This document shows positions 29,938 to 40,600 of a stretch of DNA of 64,000 bases, piece after piece; the stretch's first letter is position 1, and each line of letters opens with the position of its first letter. The notes under the pieces were generated by a model. The model saw nothing but the letters and a program-made list of their open reading frames with translations, searched no databases and was not told where the DNA came from. The stretch is from Rebecca billardiae RCC1528 (taxonomy: Eukaryota > Haptophyta): assembly GCA_965240325.2 (NCBI GenBank), contig OZ251222.1, positions 2,294,001 through 2,358,000 of the forward strand, in the 5' to 3' direction. The position numbers and the translations under genes were made by a program.

Positions 29938-30235
29938 TGTATTCAACAAATACGACAAATCGCCGAGCTGAACGCACCTCGTCGCGCGATGGCATGGTCG
30001 CGCTGTGTGACGTCGCTCGCCGCAGGAAATTCGGTACGCGACGAGAGCACGGCGCACGCGCACGGCGCGGCGTGGGAGGCGGGGCGGTGGTGTCCTCGAG
30101 CCATCCCGCCCGCGCCGCGGTGCGCCAGCCGCCACCTCGCCGCGCCGTGGCCCATGCCGCGCGGCAGGTGTCGACCACACCGACCTTGCCGCCCAAAAGC
30201 GGGCCGCACCGGAAATTCTGTATTTGTTGAATACA
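29938..30235. repeat. 16-bp perfect inverted repeats enclosing about 265 bp
   Basis: tgtattcaacaaatac at 29938-29953 is the reverse complement of 30220-30235. The right copy also forms its own small hairpin (ctgtatt / aatacag). No coding content is recognised inside. Possibly a small foldback or MITE-like element, or chance. Confidence 0.5.
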
Positions 30236-31188
30236 GACTTACCCGCGTGCCCGCGGTGCGGCGGCGGCGTGGCGGCGGCGTGGCGCCGGCGGCGGCGGCG
30301 CGGGCAGCCTGACGGGCCAGATAGGGCGCGCCAGGTCGGGGCGATCGTGATGGGATGGTTCCATACGCACCAGCGCGTGCTCCTGTGCATCTCAAGAGCG
30401 CGCTGGGCGCCCTCTCTCGCGCCTATGCCCATCCCACGCGGTCTGAGAAGCCTCTGGTTGGACAACGTTGGCTGCGCGCTCGGTCGTGGCTGCCCGGCGG
30501 GTCGGAGAGGTCGAGGCGAGCCGGGTCGTTCGCGACGGACGATGTCTATGGGTCATGGCGAGTGCCAGCACGCAGCTCGGGCGCGCGCCCGGCGCCTCCT
30601 CGCCGCGCTACATCCACACCAAGATCTGGCCCAAAAACAGGCTTCAAGAGCGAAACTCAGTCTGGGAGCTGCTCAGGCCGCTGTGTGCGGTTTGGCGGCG
30701 TACAAACTTGTGGAGCGGGTGCCCACATGGGTTGGGCACAATGCTACAGAACGTTTTTCCGCGAAACACCACTTCCTCGCCTCTCCGCGCGCGTGCCGCG
30801 CGGCCCCCGTGAAGTCATCTCAACAGCTCACGTGTGGCCGCCCGTGGAGCGAGGGTGGGCGAGGAGGGGCGGGCGAGGGTGACGCCGCCCCGGGGAACCG
30901 CCTTGGCAAGCCGGCCGACGCCTCGCAGCCCCCCTCGCGGCACACATGCGCGCACGCCCGCCGCTCGGAGCGCGCCATCGATTCGAATGGGCGTGCGCAC
31001 GAACGACCATGCTCAACTGGCTTCGGCCCGATCTTTCTCCACTGTGGCGGCGCGACGTGCCGCGAACGCGGCATGAAAAAAATTCCCCCGCATCCCCACT
31101 GGGCGGAAGTGCGGACGGGTTACGGTAACGCCGAAAATCGATTTCTTTACTGTGAATAAGTACGCGACGACTCTGCTGCTTAGAAGTA

Positions 31189-31190
<2 letters not shown>

Positions 31191-31235
<45 letters not shown>

Positions 31236-31255
31236 TAGATAGATAGATAGATATA
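31191..31255. repeat. (AT)n followed by (GATA)n microsatellite
   Basis: About 42 bases of alternating at (31191-31232), then five gata-type units to 31255. Confidence 0.95.
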
Positions 31256-31512
31256 ATGATCGGCTACGCCGATCTTCGGGTAGTGAACAACGAAGTTGAG
31301 GGCGCACGGCCCTATGTACAGAATATCACAGTTGCATAAACTCACAATCACAGCATGCCTACCAGAATACGTGTAACCGTACTCGCGGTTGTACTTGTAG
31401 TCGGCGTCGCGAGTTCACCAATGACCGAGCAGGCAGCCAATACACGCGGCACGATTAGGCCCGCGACCAGCCTCGTGAGCGCGACCGAGCCAGAGGTGGT
31501 CGGCGGCATCGA

Positions 31513-31975
31513 ACCCCACCGCGCTCGCTCGTCGAGCTGCGCACGGGTATCGGTGCGCGCGCGCCAACGCGGCGCGCCGTGCTCGCGCCCGGCGGCTGCA
31601 CTGAGTGCACACCTGCCGTCGCGCGCGCACGGGCGCGTGATGGACCGAGGAGGTCGCGCGAGCATGCGCGATGTGTCTGGATGGAGCGTGTAGTAGGTGT
31701 AGGCTGCGCTCCGCACGCGCTCCACCCCGATGCACCGCGTCTCTCCATACGCGTCGAAACACACCGCGCTCGCTCGTCGAGCTGCGCACGGGTATCGGTG
31801 CGCGCGCGCCAACGCGGCGCGCCGTGCTCGCTCACGCCCGGCAGCTGCCGAAACCTGCTCGCGCGCGCACGCGCGCGTGATGGACCGAGGAGGTCGCGCG
31901 AGCATGCGCGATGTGTCTGGATGGAGCGTGTAGTAGGTGTAGGCTGCGCTCCGCACGCGCTCCGCCACCGTGCAC
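31513..31975. repeat. Tandem duplication, period about 240-245 bp
   Basis: Two copies (about 31513-31735 and 31759-31975) share long stretches, including cgctcgctcgtcgagctgcg and tgtctggatggagcgtgtag. The offset is 245 bp at the left and 240 bp at the right, so a small indel separates them. Confidence 0.85.
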
Positions 31976-32697
31976 CGCGCTGCCCCTCGTCCACGCGGTC
32001 ACCGCCGAGCCCGAATTCTGAACGCGTGCGTGAGCCCCCCGGAGCGCGCCTCCGAGCAGCAGTCGCAGCCATCGTTTCGAAGGCGTGGCGAGAGGAAGAT
32101 GGCAAGTAGCGCGATGATGCACCATCTCGTCGCGCCCACGGGCAGCGCGCGGTGCGCGCCTTCGCGCCTCGAGCAGGCTGCCGAGCCGAGCCGTGCCGGC
32201 CTGCCGCGCTCGATGCGCGCGTCGAGTCGCGCGTCCACCACCGTGATGAGCACGGATGAGCGCGCGCAGCCGTGTCGTAGTTCAGGTGGGGTCCCCCGAT
32301 CGCACGCACCACCGCGCCGCCACGTCTGCACCCGCCTTGTGGCACCACGCGGGGGCACGCGCCGGGCCGCGCAGGCAGCACAGCAAGCACGGCTCGACCG
32401 GCAAACGGTCAGCGCGCGGCGAGGGTGGAGTCCGGTGATGGGCGACCGGGGTGTCCGGCGCGACGGAGGTGGTCCACGCCGTGGTCGCCGACGCGTTCCT
32501 CACCACCTCCGAGGCCGTGGTAGCCGCCCGGGAGAAGGAATGCTCCCCGTCGCACCGCGCCTGTGCAGTGCAGCACCCCGCATTGCCAACCGCAAGCAAC
32601 GAGCGTGCCTCTTCGGCCTTGGGCCGTGCGTGCCTCTTCGACGTCCAAATCACGTTTCAGTTGAAGATCTCTTGATTCTAGTCACCGATAAAATGTT

Positions 32698-32731
32698 AAC
32701 CAAGTGTGCACGTTAATAATAGTAAACTGTA
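32698..32731 (+). repeat. Solo partial copy of the 50-bp repeat motif
   Basis: Reads aaccaagtgtgcacgttaat then aatagtaaactgta, nearly identical to 22794-22828 in the left repeat of the PDZ-gene element, in the same orientation. The outermost bases differ, and no partner copy is found nearby. Confidence 0.75.
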
Positions 32732-33241
32732 CGCTTTACTTCGCGGGCCACCCGGCACCCAGTGCGCACCCACTTGGGTATTTTGAGCGCCTTCCGGCTT
32801 TAAAAGATATTACCCGTGTATGAATCAAGGGTAATCAAGGGGCTTTTAACAAGGGGCTTAACGAGTTAACGGCCTTAACCTGATGATATCCGCCACTGAG
32901 AAGCGACGGTTCATGAATCATGACTTCAGATGCCGGCATAATAATTCTTTACTTCAAGCGACATAAAATCTGACTCGACCTCTCTTTTCTATGGTTGGCG
33001 AGCTGTTTCAGGCTCTTACAATTCAAGCATCTTACTATGACGGAATGTTCGAACACACGGCTGGTGTTAGTGTGCTATTCCACCCGGCATTCCCCTAAGT
33101 GTTACTATCGTTAAAATTAGCATCTACTACAAACGCAATCATTGGCAGCGATATCCACTCATACGTACGGTAAGGCCACCCACAAAAATCCCCAAAATCC
33201 TGCGCGCATCCTCTTTTTGATTTTGCGGAGCACGTGCGCCG

Positions 33242-33258
33242 CCCCCCCCCCCCCCCCC
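33242..33258. repeat. Poly-C tract
   Basis: 17 consecutive C, followed about 30 bp later by a run of nine G, so the strand could fold on itself. Confidence 0.95.
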
Positions 33259-33498
33259 GGCTTTCGCTCACGCTCAGACCTTTCGGGGGGGGGCCGTGCG
33301 CCATTATATGTGACAATACTATATATATATACTAGCTATACGATACATATATATAGAATAAGCAGTAGTCTCAGCAGTATTGTAGCTTACGACTGCTAGC
33401 TATACATTACTAAGCTAACTACTAGCTTATTGTCTACTGTCGATAATGCCAGCAGATCCGGTTGAGCCCCGCGCTCGGCCAGCAGGTGCTACTGTAGC

Positions 33499-34842
33499 TC
33501 ATTCTGACGAGTGGAGGACCCTCACCGTCGGGTCGGCGGGCGGGATAGCGACGTCAGTTGTGCGCTCCATGTTGTCCAAGACGCAGAACTCCGAGTGGAA
33601 CGCCGTGGGGCACGGGCGCGGCTCGTTCAGTCGCATCTTGGCGTAGCGTTTGCACTTGTCGCGCGCTTTGTCTTTGTTGCCGCGACACAGCCATGCCCGT
33701 GCTGTCTGTGCATGCACGCATTGCGGCCAGCAGCTCGGGCACATGTTGGCGTAGATGCGCGCCATGTATGCGACCGGGGGAAGCCATCGGCGGAAGATCA
33801 TGTACCCCAGCTTCCGATCCCCGATGAACCGCCAGTCAGGCGTGAGTGCGTGCACAGCGTTGGTGGCGCCGCCGCCGCGCCCGCCCGGCCCACCAACCCG
33901 ACCGCCCCAGCGCGCGTCGCACATCCACTTAGTGAGGGGCGTCTCGCCCGTGCACAGCATCGAGAGCAAGGGCTTGAGCCCATCGCACGCGTTCGAGCCC
34001 GCGCCCGCGTAGCACACATTGGAGCAGTTGAACGGCCTCCACACACGCCACGCCTCGAAGTAGCGTGCGGCCACGTCCGCAGACATGGCTGCATAGGCGT
34101 CCGACAGCCAGCGCGTGCCCGTGACCGAGTCCTGCTCGTACAGCGTCGCGACGAGCGTGGCGCGCGCCGCGCGCAGCGCGGGTTGCGGCAGAGGCGGCGC
34201 ACAGAGCGCTGCATCGAGCCGCGCGCGCACGTACACCGACGTGTGCGGCAGGTGCTGCCGCGCCCACGCGTACGCTCGTCCAATAGCGAGCGTCTGCAGA
34301 ATCACCCGCACGCGTGGGTCTGCCGAGCCCTGCGCCGCCGTCGCGGCGTGCTGACTGCACGGGCCAACCTCGAGACCGCTCGGGTGTGTGCTCGCGAACC
34401 ACTGTCGGGCGAGGATCAGTCGGCATGCCGTGCCACGCACCGCGTCCACAATGTTTTGGGCGCAGTCCGAAAAGGAGAAGGCAGTGTGGTTTGCCTGGTC
34501 CTCCGTGTACTGCTTGCCACCCCACCAGGCCTGCGCAGGCGCGCGCCCCTCGTCGTACATCTGCAGCAAAGCCAGCACACTCGCGTTACCGTCGGCGCAC
34601 GGCTGCATGGCGTTCCGCACGATCTTCGGGTCCTCGCACTTGCGCGTGAGGCCTGCGATCACGACCGTCGTGGGAGGGAGCGGGCTGACAGGGCCGTGCA
34701 CGAGCACGAGCTCCTCGCGCAGCCGCAACCGCGCCTCGGCAAGTACCATCGCCATGTCGGCGTCGATCGGAGGCGGCTCGATCGCGCAGTTCGCGGACGC
34801 AAACGCCAACACCACGAGAGCTCGTCGGCAAGAAGCACCCAT
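33499..34842 (-). CDS. Secreted or Golgi protein, glycosyltransferase-like, function uncertain
   Basis: The 447-residue product begins MGASCRRALVVLAFASANCA, a signal peptide or signal anchor. The body is Cys-rich (more than fifteen Cys) with potential N-glycosylation sites such as GNASV, ANHTA and FNCSN, as expected for a luminal protein. About residues 50-65 (PPTTVVIAGLTRKCEDP) form a hydrophobic strand with following charged residues, and HTSVYVRARLDAALCAPP resembles the V-x-R-x-R-x-D element seen near the active site of several algal glycosyltransferase-like families. Near the end GYMIFRRWLPPVAYMARIY and a Cys cluster are unassigned. I do not recognise a named family with confidence, so an enzyme role is a guess. 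ATG 34842 was chosen because the frame upstream has no further ATG and because it begins the signal peptide. A TATA-like sequence lies about 60 nt upstream. Confidence 0.62.
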   Translation of the reverse strand: MGASCRRALVVLAFASANCAIEPPPIDADMAMVLAEARLRLREELVLVHGPVSPLPPTTVVIAGLTRKCEDPKIVRNAMQPCADGNASVLALLQMYDEGRAPAQAWWGGKQYTEDQANHTAFSFSDCAQNIVDAVRGTACRLILARQWFASTHPSGLEVGPCSQHAATAAQGSADPRVRVILQTLAIGRAYAWARQHLPHTSVYVRARLDAALCAPPLPQPALRAARATLVATLYEQDSVTGTRWLSDAYAAMSADVAARYFEAWRVWRPFNCSNVCYAGAGSNACDGLKPLLSMLCTGETPLTKWMCDARWGGRVGGPGGRGGGATNAVHALTPDWRFIGDRKLGYMIFRRWLPPVAYMARIYANMCPSCWPQCVHAQTARAWLCRGNKDKARDKCKRYAKMRLNEPRPCPTAFHSEFCVLDNMERTTDVAIPPADPTVRVLHSSE

Positions 34843-34899
34843 CGTTGATGCCGCGTTCGAATTCCAAATCACCACGACGAGCGATGACGAAAAACAATA

Positions 34900-34905
34900 C
34901 TTATA
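34900..34905 (-). promoter_or_regulatory. TATA-box-like hexamer upstream of the glycosyltransferase-like gene
   Basis: On the minus strand the sequence reads TATAAG within a TTTTTATAAGTATTG context, about 58-63 nt before the start codon. It stands out in GC-rich surroundings. Function not tested. Confidence 0.35.
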
Positions 34906-35004
34906 AAAAGACGAGCCCAGGCGCACGGCTGGCTGTCGACGACACTGAAAAGCTATGTGCGCCAGTTCGGGACTCAGACTGAGTCAGAGAAAACAACTTG
35001 TATA

Positions 35005-35794
35005 GTCCCTCACAAGTTTAAGCCTCCCGACATTGTTCGCCATATCAGCGCAGCAAAGCAGCGGCGCGCCACCATACCAGGGGCGTACTTGGCCCACTCC
35101 ACTGCCGTGCACATGAGGTGCGCCCGGACCCGATTGCTCGAGTCCTCGCAAATAGGCGTGGCTGTGCATCCTGGGTTGACGTTTGGTACCCGGCGGCCGG
35201 CGAGCTCGACTGGCGGCGAGCAGACCTGCCTGCGTGCCGCCGGCTGTCGGCAGCCTCCGTGCGCTGAGCCGCGCGCCGCGCGGTGCGTGTGCGACGTAGC
35301 TCCGCCCACGCCACGCATGCACCCTCGCGCCGCGCCGCCAGCTTGGCGCTGCCGTCAGCCAGAGCCGATCGAGTGCATGCCCGAGCCTGCTCCGAGAGCA
35401 TCAATATGGGCTGCGTGTGGCTGCGCGTGCACTTTCGTCGCCTAATTTTGCCAGCGTCGAGTTGGCGCGTGGCACGCCCACCGTAGCAGCACGACTCCCG
35501 AATGCACAAAAGCCGGGGGTCAGCTGAATTAATGCAGCTCACACGACCGCGCTCCACGCCGAAAACCAGCCCGTAGCTGCCCGCCGGCTGGCTCGTGCAT
35601 GCGCACCGACTGCCGGGCGCATCGACACCGTGGCGCACAGAGCGCGGGTGCCGCGGCCGGGTGGGTATGTACTGACGCGGCTGGGCCTGGTGCATGCGCG
35701 GGCGGATGGGCTCTGCCCGGGTCGGCGCGTAGCGGGCGTGCGGGCTGAGACAAAGTCGTGCCTGCTGCAGCCGGCAACTAAATTTGTGGGTCCC
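35005..35794 (-). mobile_element. 790-bp TA-flanked element, copy 3 (left edge of the array)
   Basis: Reverse-oriented copy. Its 3' end joins host DNA at TA (35003-35004). Its 5' end joins the first large element through TA (35795-35796). Confidence 0.85.
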
Positions 35795-35796
35795 TA

Positions 35797-36274
35797 AGTG
35801 AGCAGGTAGTAGAAAAGTCGGAACGAGGGCGAGGGCGACGGCGAGCGAGGCCGGCGTCGGTCCACATGGGTCGGGGATATTCCCGCCGTGCAGCGATCCC
35901 AGCGCGTCGTCCGCCTCCGGCGAGTTGGTGGGGCACAGGAGCCCACATCTTGCGCAGAGCAGCTGAGGTTAATCGGACGCTCCCGCGCGGCGGCGGGGCC
36001 GGCAGTTGGGGCCTCCACTGGGTTGGACTTGCGCCACGCCGCTTGTCATAGCTCGACGAGCTCAACCCGTGGCGCCGAGCTCGTGCCCAGCGCACATCCG
36101 CGAGGGCGTGCGGCCCCAGCGCACGCGGCGGCTGCGTCGATGGGGCGCTCGCCATGGACGGAACGAGTTCGAATAGAGGCCACACCGCTTCGTCAGCTGT
36201 AAGATCAACTTTGGGCGGCTCGGGACGTAACGTGCACTCATCTTCGGTCGTGGCCAAGCAGCCGGCGGCGGCTG
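35797..36274. other. 5' leader of large element 1
   Basis: 478 bp between the element terminus and the transposase start. The opposite strand is open for about 159 codons but without an ATG or family resemblance. It probably contains the transposase promoter; no TATA box is evident. Equivalent leaders in the other copies lie at 45391-45868, 53935-54412 and 62894-63371. Confidence 0.5.
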
Positions 36275-37576
36275 ATGGGCCGCGCGCCGACCGCGCCCAA
36301 AGATCGGCGCGGGCGCAAAGGCGCCCACCGCGTCGGCTACGCTCCGAACAGGCGGGTATCGCGGGAGTGTATTGCTCTGGATTACAACCCGAAGGCCCTG
36401 GGCCCTGCGGAGAGGTTTCACCATGCGATCGGCGCGTGCGTGCTGTGCCTCAATGAAGGCTCTCCGTTGGCCTCAGCTTTCCAGAGGGCGGCGCGGTCGG
36501 CCGAGGTCACCGAGAAGACGATGAAGAAGTGGTTCATGGACTGGCACACGGAGGGCTGGCACATCGATGCTGACGGGAAGCCGAAGCGCGGTCCACGCCC
36601 ACGCCTCAGTGCCAAGGCGCAGGCGGCGCTTACGTCCGAGCTCAGCGCCGGGCCGGCTGGTCAGAGTGTGCGGAAGGCTGCGTGCCGCGCCGTCGGTGCT
36701 GGATCGCTCGATGCGTCCGCGCTCGACGTCTCCGACGAGACGCTACGCCGCGCGGCGCGGAAGAAGATGGATTGGGAGCCGCTCAAGGTGAGGAAGCAGA
36801 TCACGGCTCAGCAGGCGAAGAAGCGGGTGGCGTTCGCACGGTGGCTGCAGAGAGTCAAGGCGATGGTTGACAGGCTGTTCTTCACCGACTCGAAGTACTT
36901 CAAGTTCGACGTCACGAACCGGAGCACGGTGATGTCGTGGACGCTGCGTGACGAGCCCAAGCGCAAGCTGAACCAGGTCCAGGCAGGTGACTGCGTGATC
37001 CATGGCTACGCCGGCGCCTGCTCTCGCGGCATCACGCCGCTCTATTTTGCCACGGGCACTCACGGCCGCACGCATGAGAATGGTCGCGGCAAGCAGTGCC
37101 GTGGCGTGTGCTGGAAGGAGTACCTGAACGACGTGCTGCCTTTCCTGGACAAGGAGGCCCAGGCGCTCTTCGGCAACTTCATCAGACAGATGATCTTCCA
37201 GCAGGACAGTGCCTCACCCCACACGGCGCTGGCTGTGCGCCAATGGCTCGACGAGCGGTTTGGCCCCGAGGGACACCTTGGCCCCAAGTCGACCGAGGGT
37301 CAGCCGGGCCGTAGCTGGCCGCCGAACAGCGCCGACTTGTCGCTCATTGAGCATGTCTGGGCGCGCGTGGAGCAGCTTCTCAACGCATGGAAGCACAAGT
37401 GGTGCACCGACAACCCGAGCAAGCAGCGGCCAACCTTCAAGGAGTTCGAGGAGGTGGTGAAGGCTAAGTTCGAGGAGGTACGGAACGACAAGAAGTTCAT
37501 CCAGGCGCTGTTCAAATCCTATCGGCGTCGGCTGCAGGACTGCGTCGAGACCAAGGGTGAGCAGCGCGTGCGCTGA
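36275..37576 (+). CDS. Tc1/mariner-superfamily DDE transposase, copy 1
   Basis: Cut-and-paste transposase of 433 residues. The N-terminal part has a Lys/Arg-rich start (GRKGAHRVGYAPNRR) and helix-turn-helix-like segments (SAEVTEKTMKKWFMDWHTEG, then KAACRAVGAGSLDASALDVS). DWEPLKVRKQITAQQAKKRV precedes the catalytic core, as in Tc1-type enzymes. The triad is Asp in RLFFTDSKYFKF (about residue 207), Asp in MIFQQDSASPHTA (about 313) and Glu in WPPNSADLSLIEHVW (about 361). 47 residues separate the second Asp and the Glu, longer than the 34-41 of most named families; the extra length is an insert EGHLGPKSTEGQPGRS. The C-terminus is basic. The frame is intact and all three catalytic residues remain, so it may be active. 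A tatagtttatt motif lies 24 nt after the stop. Confidence 0.9.
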   Translation: MGRAPTAPKDRRGRKGAHRVGYAPNRRVSRECIALDYNPKALGPAERFHHAIGACVLCLNEGSPLASAFQRAARSAEVTEKTMKKWFMDWHTEGWHIDADGKPKRGPRPRLSAKAQAALTSELSAGPAGQSVRKAACRAVGAGSLDASALDVSDETLRRAARKKMDWEPLKVRKQITAQQAKKRVAFARWLQRVKAMVDRLFFTDSKYFKFDVTNRSTVMSWTLRDEPKRKLNQVQAGDCVIHGYAGACSRGITPLYFATGTHGRTHENGRGKQCRGVCWKEYLNDVLPFLDKEAQALFGNFIRQMIFQQDSASPHTALAVRQWLDERFGPEGHLGPKSTEGQPGRSWPPNSADLSLIEHVWARVEQLLNAWKHKWCTDNPSKQRPTFKEFEEVVKAKFEEVRNDKKFIQALFKSYRRRLQDCVETKGEQRVR

Positions 37577-37690
37577 AGAGCAGTGTCGGACAATGATGGT
37601 ATAGTTTATTAGCTGCTCAGTATAGTAGATCTCGAGTCATATCATATCAGCCTATAGGCTATAGCTTACTCTACGTCTAACGTCACGTCT
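37577..37690. other. AT-rich segment between transposase and satellite
   Basis: About 114 bp, markedly AT-rich compared with its surroundings, with short palindromes (catatcatatcagcctatag region). It probably holds the transposase 3' UTR. Identical segments occur next to the other transposase copies. Confidence 0.6.
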
Positions 37691-40600
37691 CACGACAGCT
37701 GCGACCAGCGGCGGCTAGCTCAGCAGAGCGGCGCGACTGAGCGATGATGTGCGCGCCGGGCGGGCACGCCGACGCGTGAGCAGTGCGCCCCGGGGCCGCT
37801 CGACGCGCGCGCGCGCGCCCGGCCGCACGGCGCCTCCTCCACGCGGCCCCATGTCCCGGCTCAGAGCGAGCAGCTGACAGCAACTGGTCTTCACGATCTG
37901 CGGCGGCGGCGAGCAGCTACGACTGCTACGGGGGCCTCAGAGCGCGGCGAGGACGAGCTAGCTGGGCGAGATCGGGGTGCGGGGCACTCGGCGCGGCCCA
38001 GGCACACCGAGCCCACGTGCCAGCGGGGCGGCGCCGCGCCGCGCGAGCGCGCGCTCGCGCGCCGACTTTTGTCGGGTCAGATCAGCCTACGGCAGCTCAC
38101 GGCCTCAGCCGACGGCTGCGACCAGCGGCGGCTAGCTCAGCAGAGCGGCGCGACTGAGCGATGATGCGCGCGCCGGGCGGGCACGCCGACGCGTGAGCAG
38201 TGCGCCCCGGGGCCGCTCGACGCGCACGCGCGCGCCCGGCCGCACGGCGCCTCCTCCTCGCGGCCCCATGTCCCGGCTCAGAGCGAGCAGCTGACAGCAG
38301 CTGGTCTTCACGATCTGCGGCGGCGGCGAGCAGCTACGACTGCTACGGGGGCCTCAGAGCGCGGCGAGGACGAGCTAGCTGGGCGAGATCCGGGTGCGGG
38401 GTGCTCTGCGTGGCCCAGGCACACCGAGCCCACGTGCCAGCGGGGCGGCGCGGCGCCGCGCGCGCGCGCGCGCTCGCGCCGACTTTTGTCGGGTCAGATC
38501 AGCTGACGGCAGCTCACGGCCTCAGCCGACGGCTGCGACCAGCGGCGGCTAGCTCAGCAGAGCGGCGCGACTGAGCGATGATGCGCGCGCCGGGCGGGCA
38601 CGCCGACGCGTGAGCAGTGCGCCCCGGGGCCGCTCGACGCGCACGCGCGCGCCCGGCCGCACGGCGCCTCCTCCTCGCGGCCCCATGTCCCGGCTCAGAG
38701 CGAGCAGCTGACAGCAACTGGTCTTCACGATCTGCGGCGGCGGCGAGCAGCTACGACTGCTACGGGGACCTCAGAGCGCGGCGAGGACGCGCGGGCTGGG
38801 CGCGATCGGGGTGCGGGACGCTCGGCGCGGCCCAGGCGCACCGAGCCCACGTGCCAGCGAGGTGGCGCGGCGCGCCGCGCGCGCGCGCTCGCGCGCCGAC
38901 TTTTGTCGGGTCAGATCAGCTTACGGCAGCTCACGGCCTCAGCCGACGGCTGCGACCAGCGGCGGCTAGCTCAGCAGAGCGGCGCGACTGAGCGATGATG
39001 CGCGCGCCGGGCGGGCGCGCCGACACGTGAGCAGTGCGCCCGGGTGCCGCTCGACGCGCACGCGCGCGCCCGGCCGCACGGCGTCTCCTCCACGCGGCCC
39101 CATGTCCCGGCTCAGAGCGAGCAGCTGACAGCAGCTGGTCTTCACGATCTGCGGCGGCGGCGAGCAGCTACGACTGCTACGGGGGCCTCAGAGCGCGGCG
39201 AGGACGAGCTAGCTGGGCGAGATCCGGGTGCGGGGTGCTCGGCGCGGCCCAGGCGCACCGAGCCCACGTGCCAGCGAGGTGGCGCGGCGCGCCGCGCGCG
39301 CGCGCTCGCGCGCCGACTTTTGTCGGGTCAGATCAGCTTACGGCAGCTCACGGCCTCAGCCGACGGCTGCGACCAGCGGCGGCTAGCTCAGCAGAGCGGC
39401 GCGACTGAGCGATGATGCGCGCGCCGGGCGGGCACGCCGACGCGTGAGCAGTGCGCCCCGGGGCCGCTCGACGCGCACGCGCGCGCCCGGCCGCACGGCG
39501 CCTCCTCCTCGCGGCCCCATGTCCCGGCTCAGAGCGAGCAGCTGACAGCAGCTGGTCTTCACGATCTGCGGCGGCGGCGAGCAGCTACGACTGCTACGGG
39601 GGCCTCAGAGCGCGGCGAGGACGAGCTAGCTGGGCGAGATCCGGGTGCGGGGTGCTCTGCGTGGCCCAGGCACACCGAGCCCACGTGCCAGCGGGGCGGC
39701 GCGGCGCCGCGCGCGCGCGCGCGCTCGCGCCGACTTTTGTCGGGTCAGATCAGCTGACGGCAGCTCACGGCCTCAGCCGACGGCTGCGACCAGCGGCGGC
39801 TAGCTCAGCAGAGCGGCGCGACTGAGCGATGATGCGCGCGCCGGGCGGGCACGCCGACGCGTGAGCAGTGCGCCCCGGGGCCGCTCGACGCGCACGCGCG
39901 CGCCCGGCCGCACGGCGCCTCCTCCTCGCGGCCCCATGTCCCGGCTCAGAGCGAGCAGCTGACAGCAACTGGTCTTCACGATCTGCGGCGGCGGCGAGCA
40001 GCTACGACTGCTACGGGGACCTCAGAGCGCGGCGAGGACGCGCGGGCTGGGCGCGATCGGGGTGCGGGACGCTCGGCGCGGCCCAGGCGCACCGAGCCCA
40101 CGTGCCAGCGAGGTGGCGCGGCGCGCCGCGCGCGCGCGCTCGCGCGCCGACTTTTGTCGGGTCAGATCAGCTTACGGCAGCTCACGGCCTCAGCCGACGG
40201 CTGCGACCAGCGGCGGCTAGCTCAGCAGAGCGGCGCGACTGAGCGATGATGCGCGCGCCGGGCGGGCGCGCCGACACGTGAGCAGTGCGCCCGGGTGCCG
40301 CTCGACGCGCACGCGCGCGCCCGGCCGCACGGCGTCTCCTCCACGCGGCCCCATGTCCCGGCTCAGAGCGAGCAGCTGACAGCAGCTGGTCTTCACGATC
40401 TGCGGCGGCGGCGAGCAGCTACGACTGCTACGGGGGCCTCAGAGCGCGGCGAGGACGAGCTAGCTGGGCGAGATCCGGGTGCGGGGTGCTCGGCGCGGCC
40501 CAGGCGCACCGAGCCCACGTGCCAGCGAGGTGGCGCGGCGCGCCGCGCGCGCGCGCTCGCGCGCCGACTTTTGTCGGGTCAGATCAGCTTACGGCAGCTC

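Larger units (their letters stand above)
27311..33498. other. Repeat-rich region without recognisable genes
   Basis: About 6.2 kb. Reading frames up to 370 codons exist but none has family motifs, and they overlap on both strands. Notable contents, listed separately: a CT microsatellite, a 100-bp tandem duplication, a 16-bp inverted pair enclosing about 265 bp, an AT/GATA microsatellite, a 240-bp tandem duplication, a solo copy of the 50-bp repeat motif, and a poly-C tract. Possible coding remnants near 28200-28400 and 32460-32650 are too weak to call. Confidence 0.5.

Noticed and set aside
29118-30230. 370-codon plus-strand frame
   Set aside because: No motif, no typical start context, and overlapping minus-strand frames of similar length.
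37703-37790. Functional tRNA gene in the satellite monomer
   Set aside because: Only the A-box/D-stem part is convincing. I could not form a proper anticodon arm, T arm and acceptor stem.
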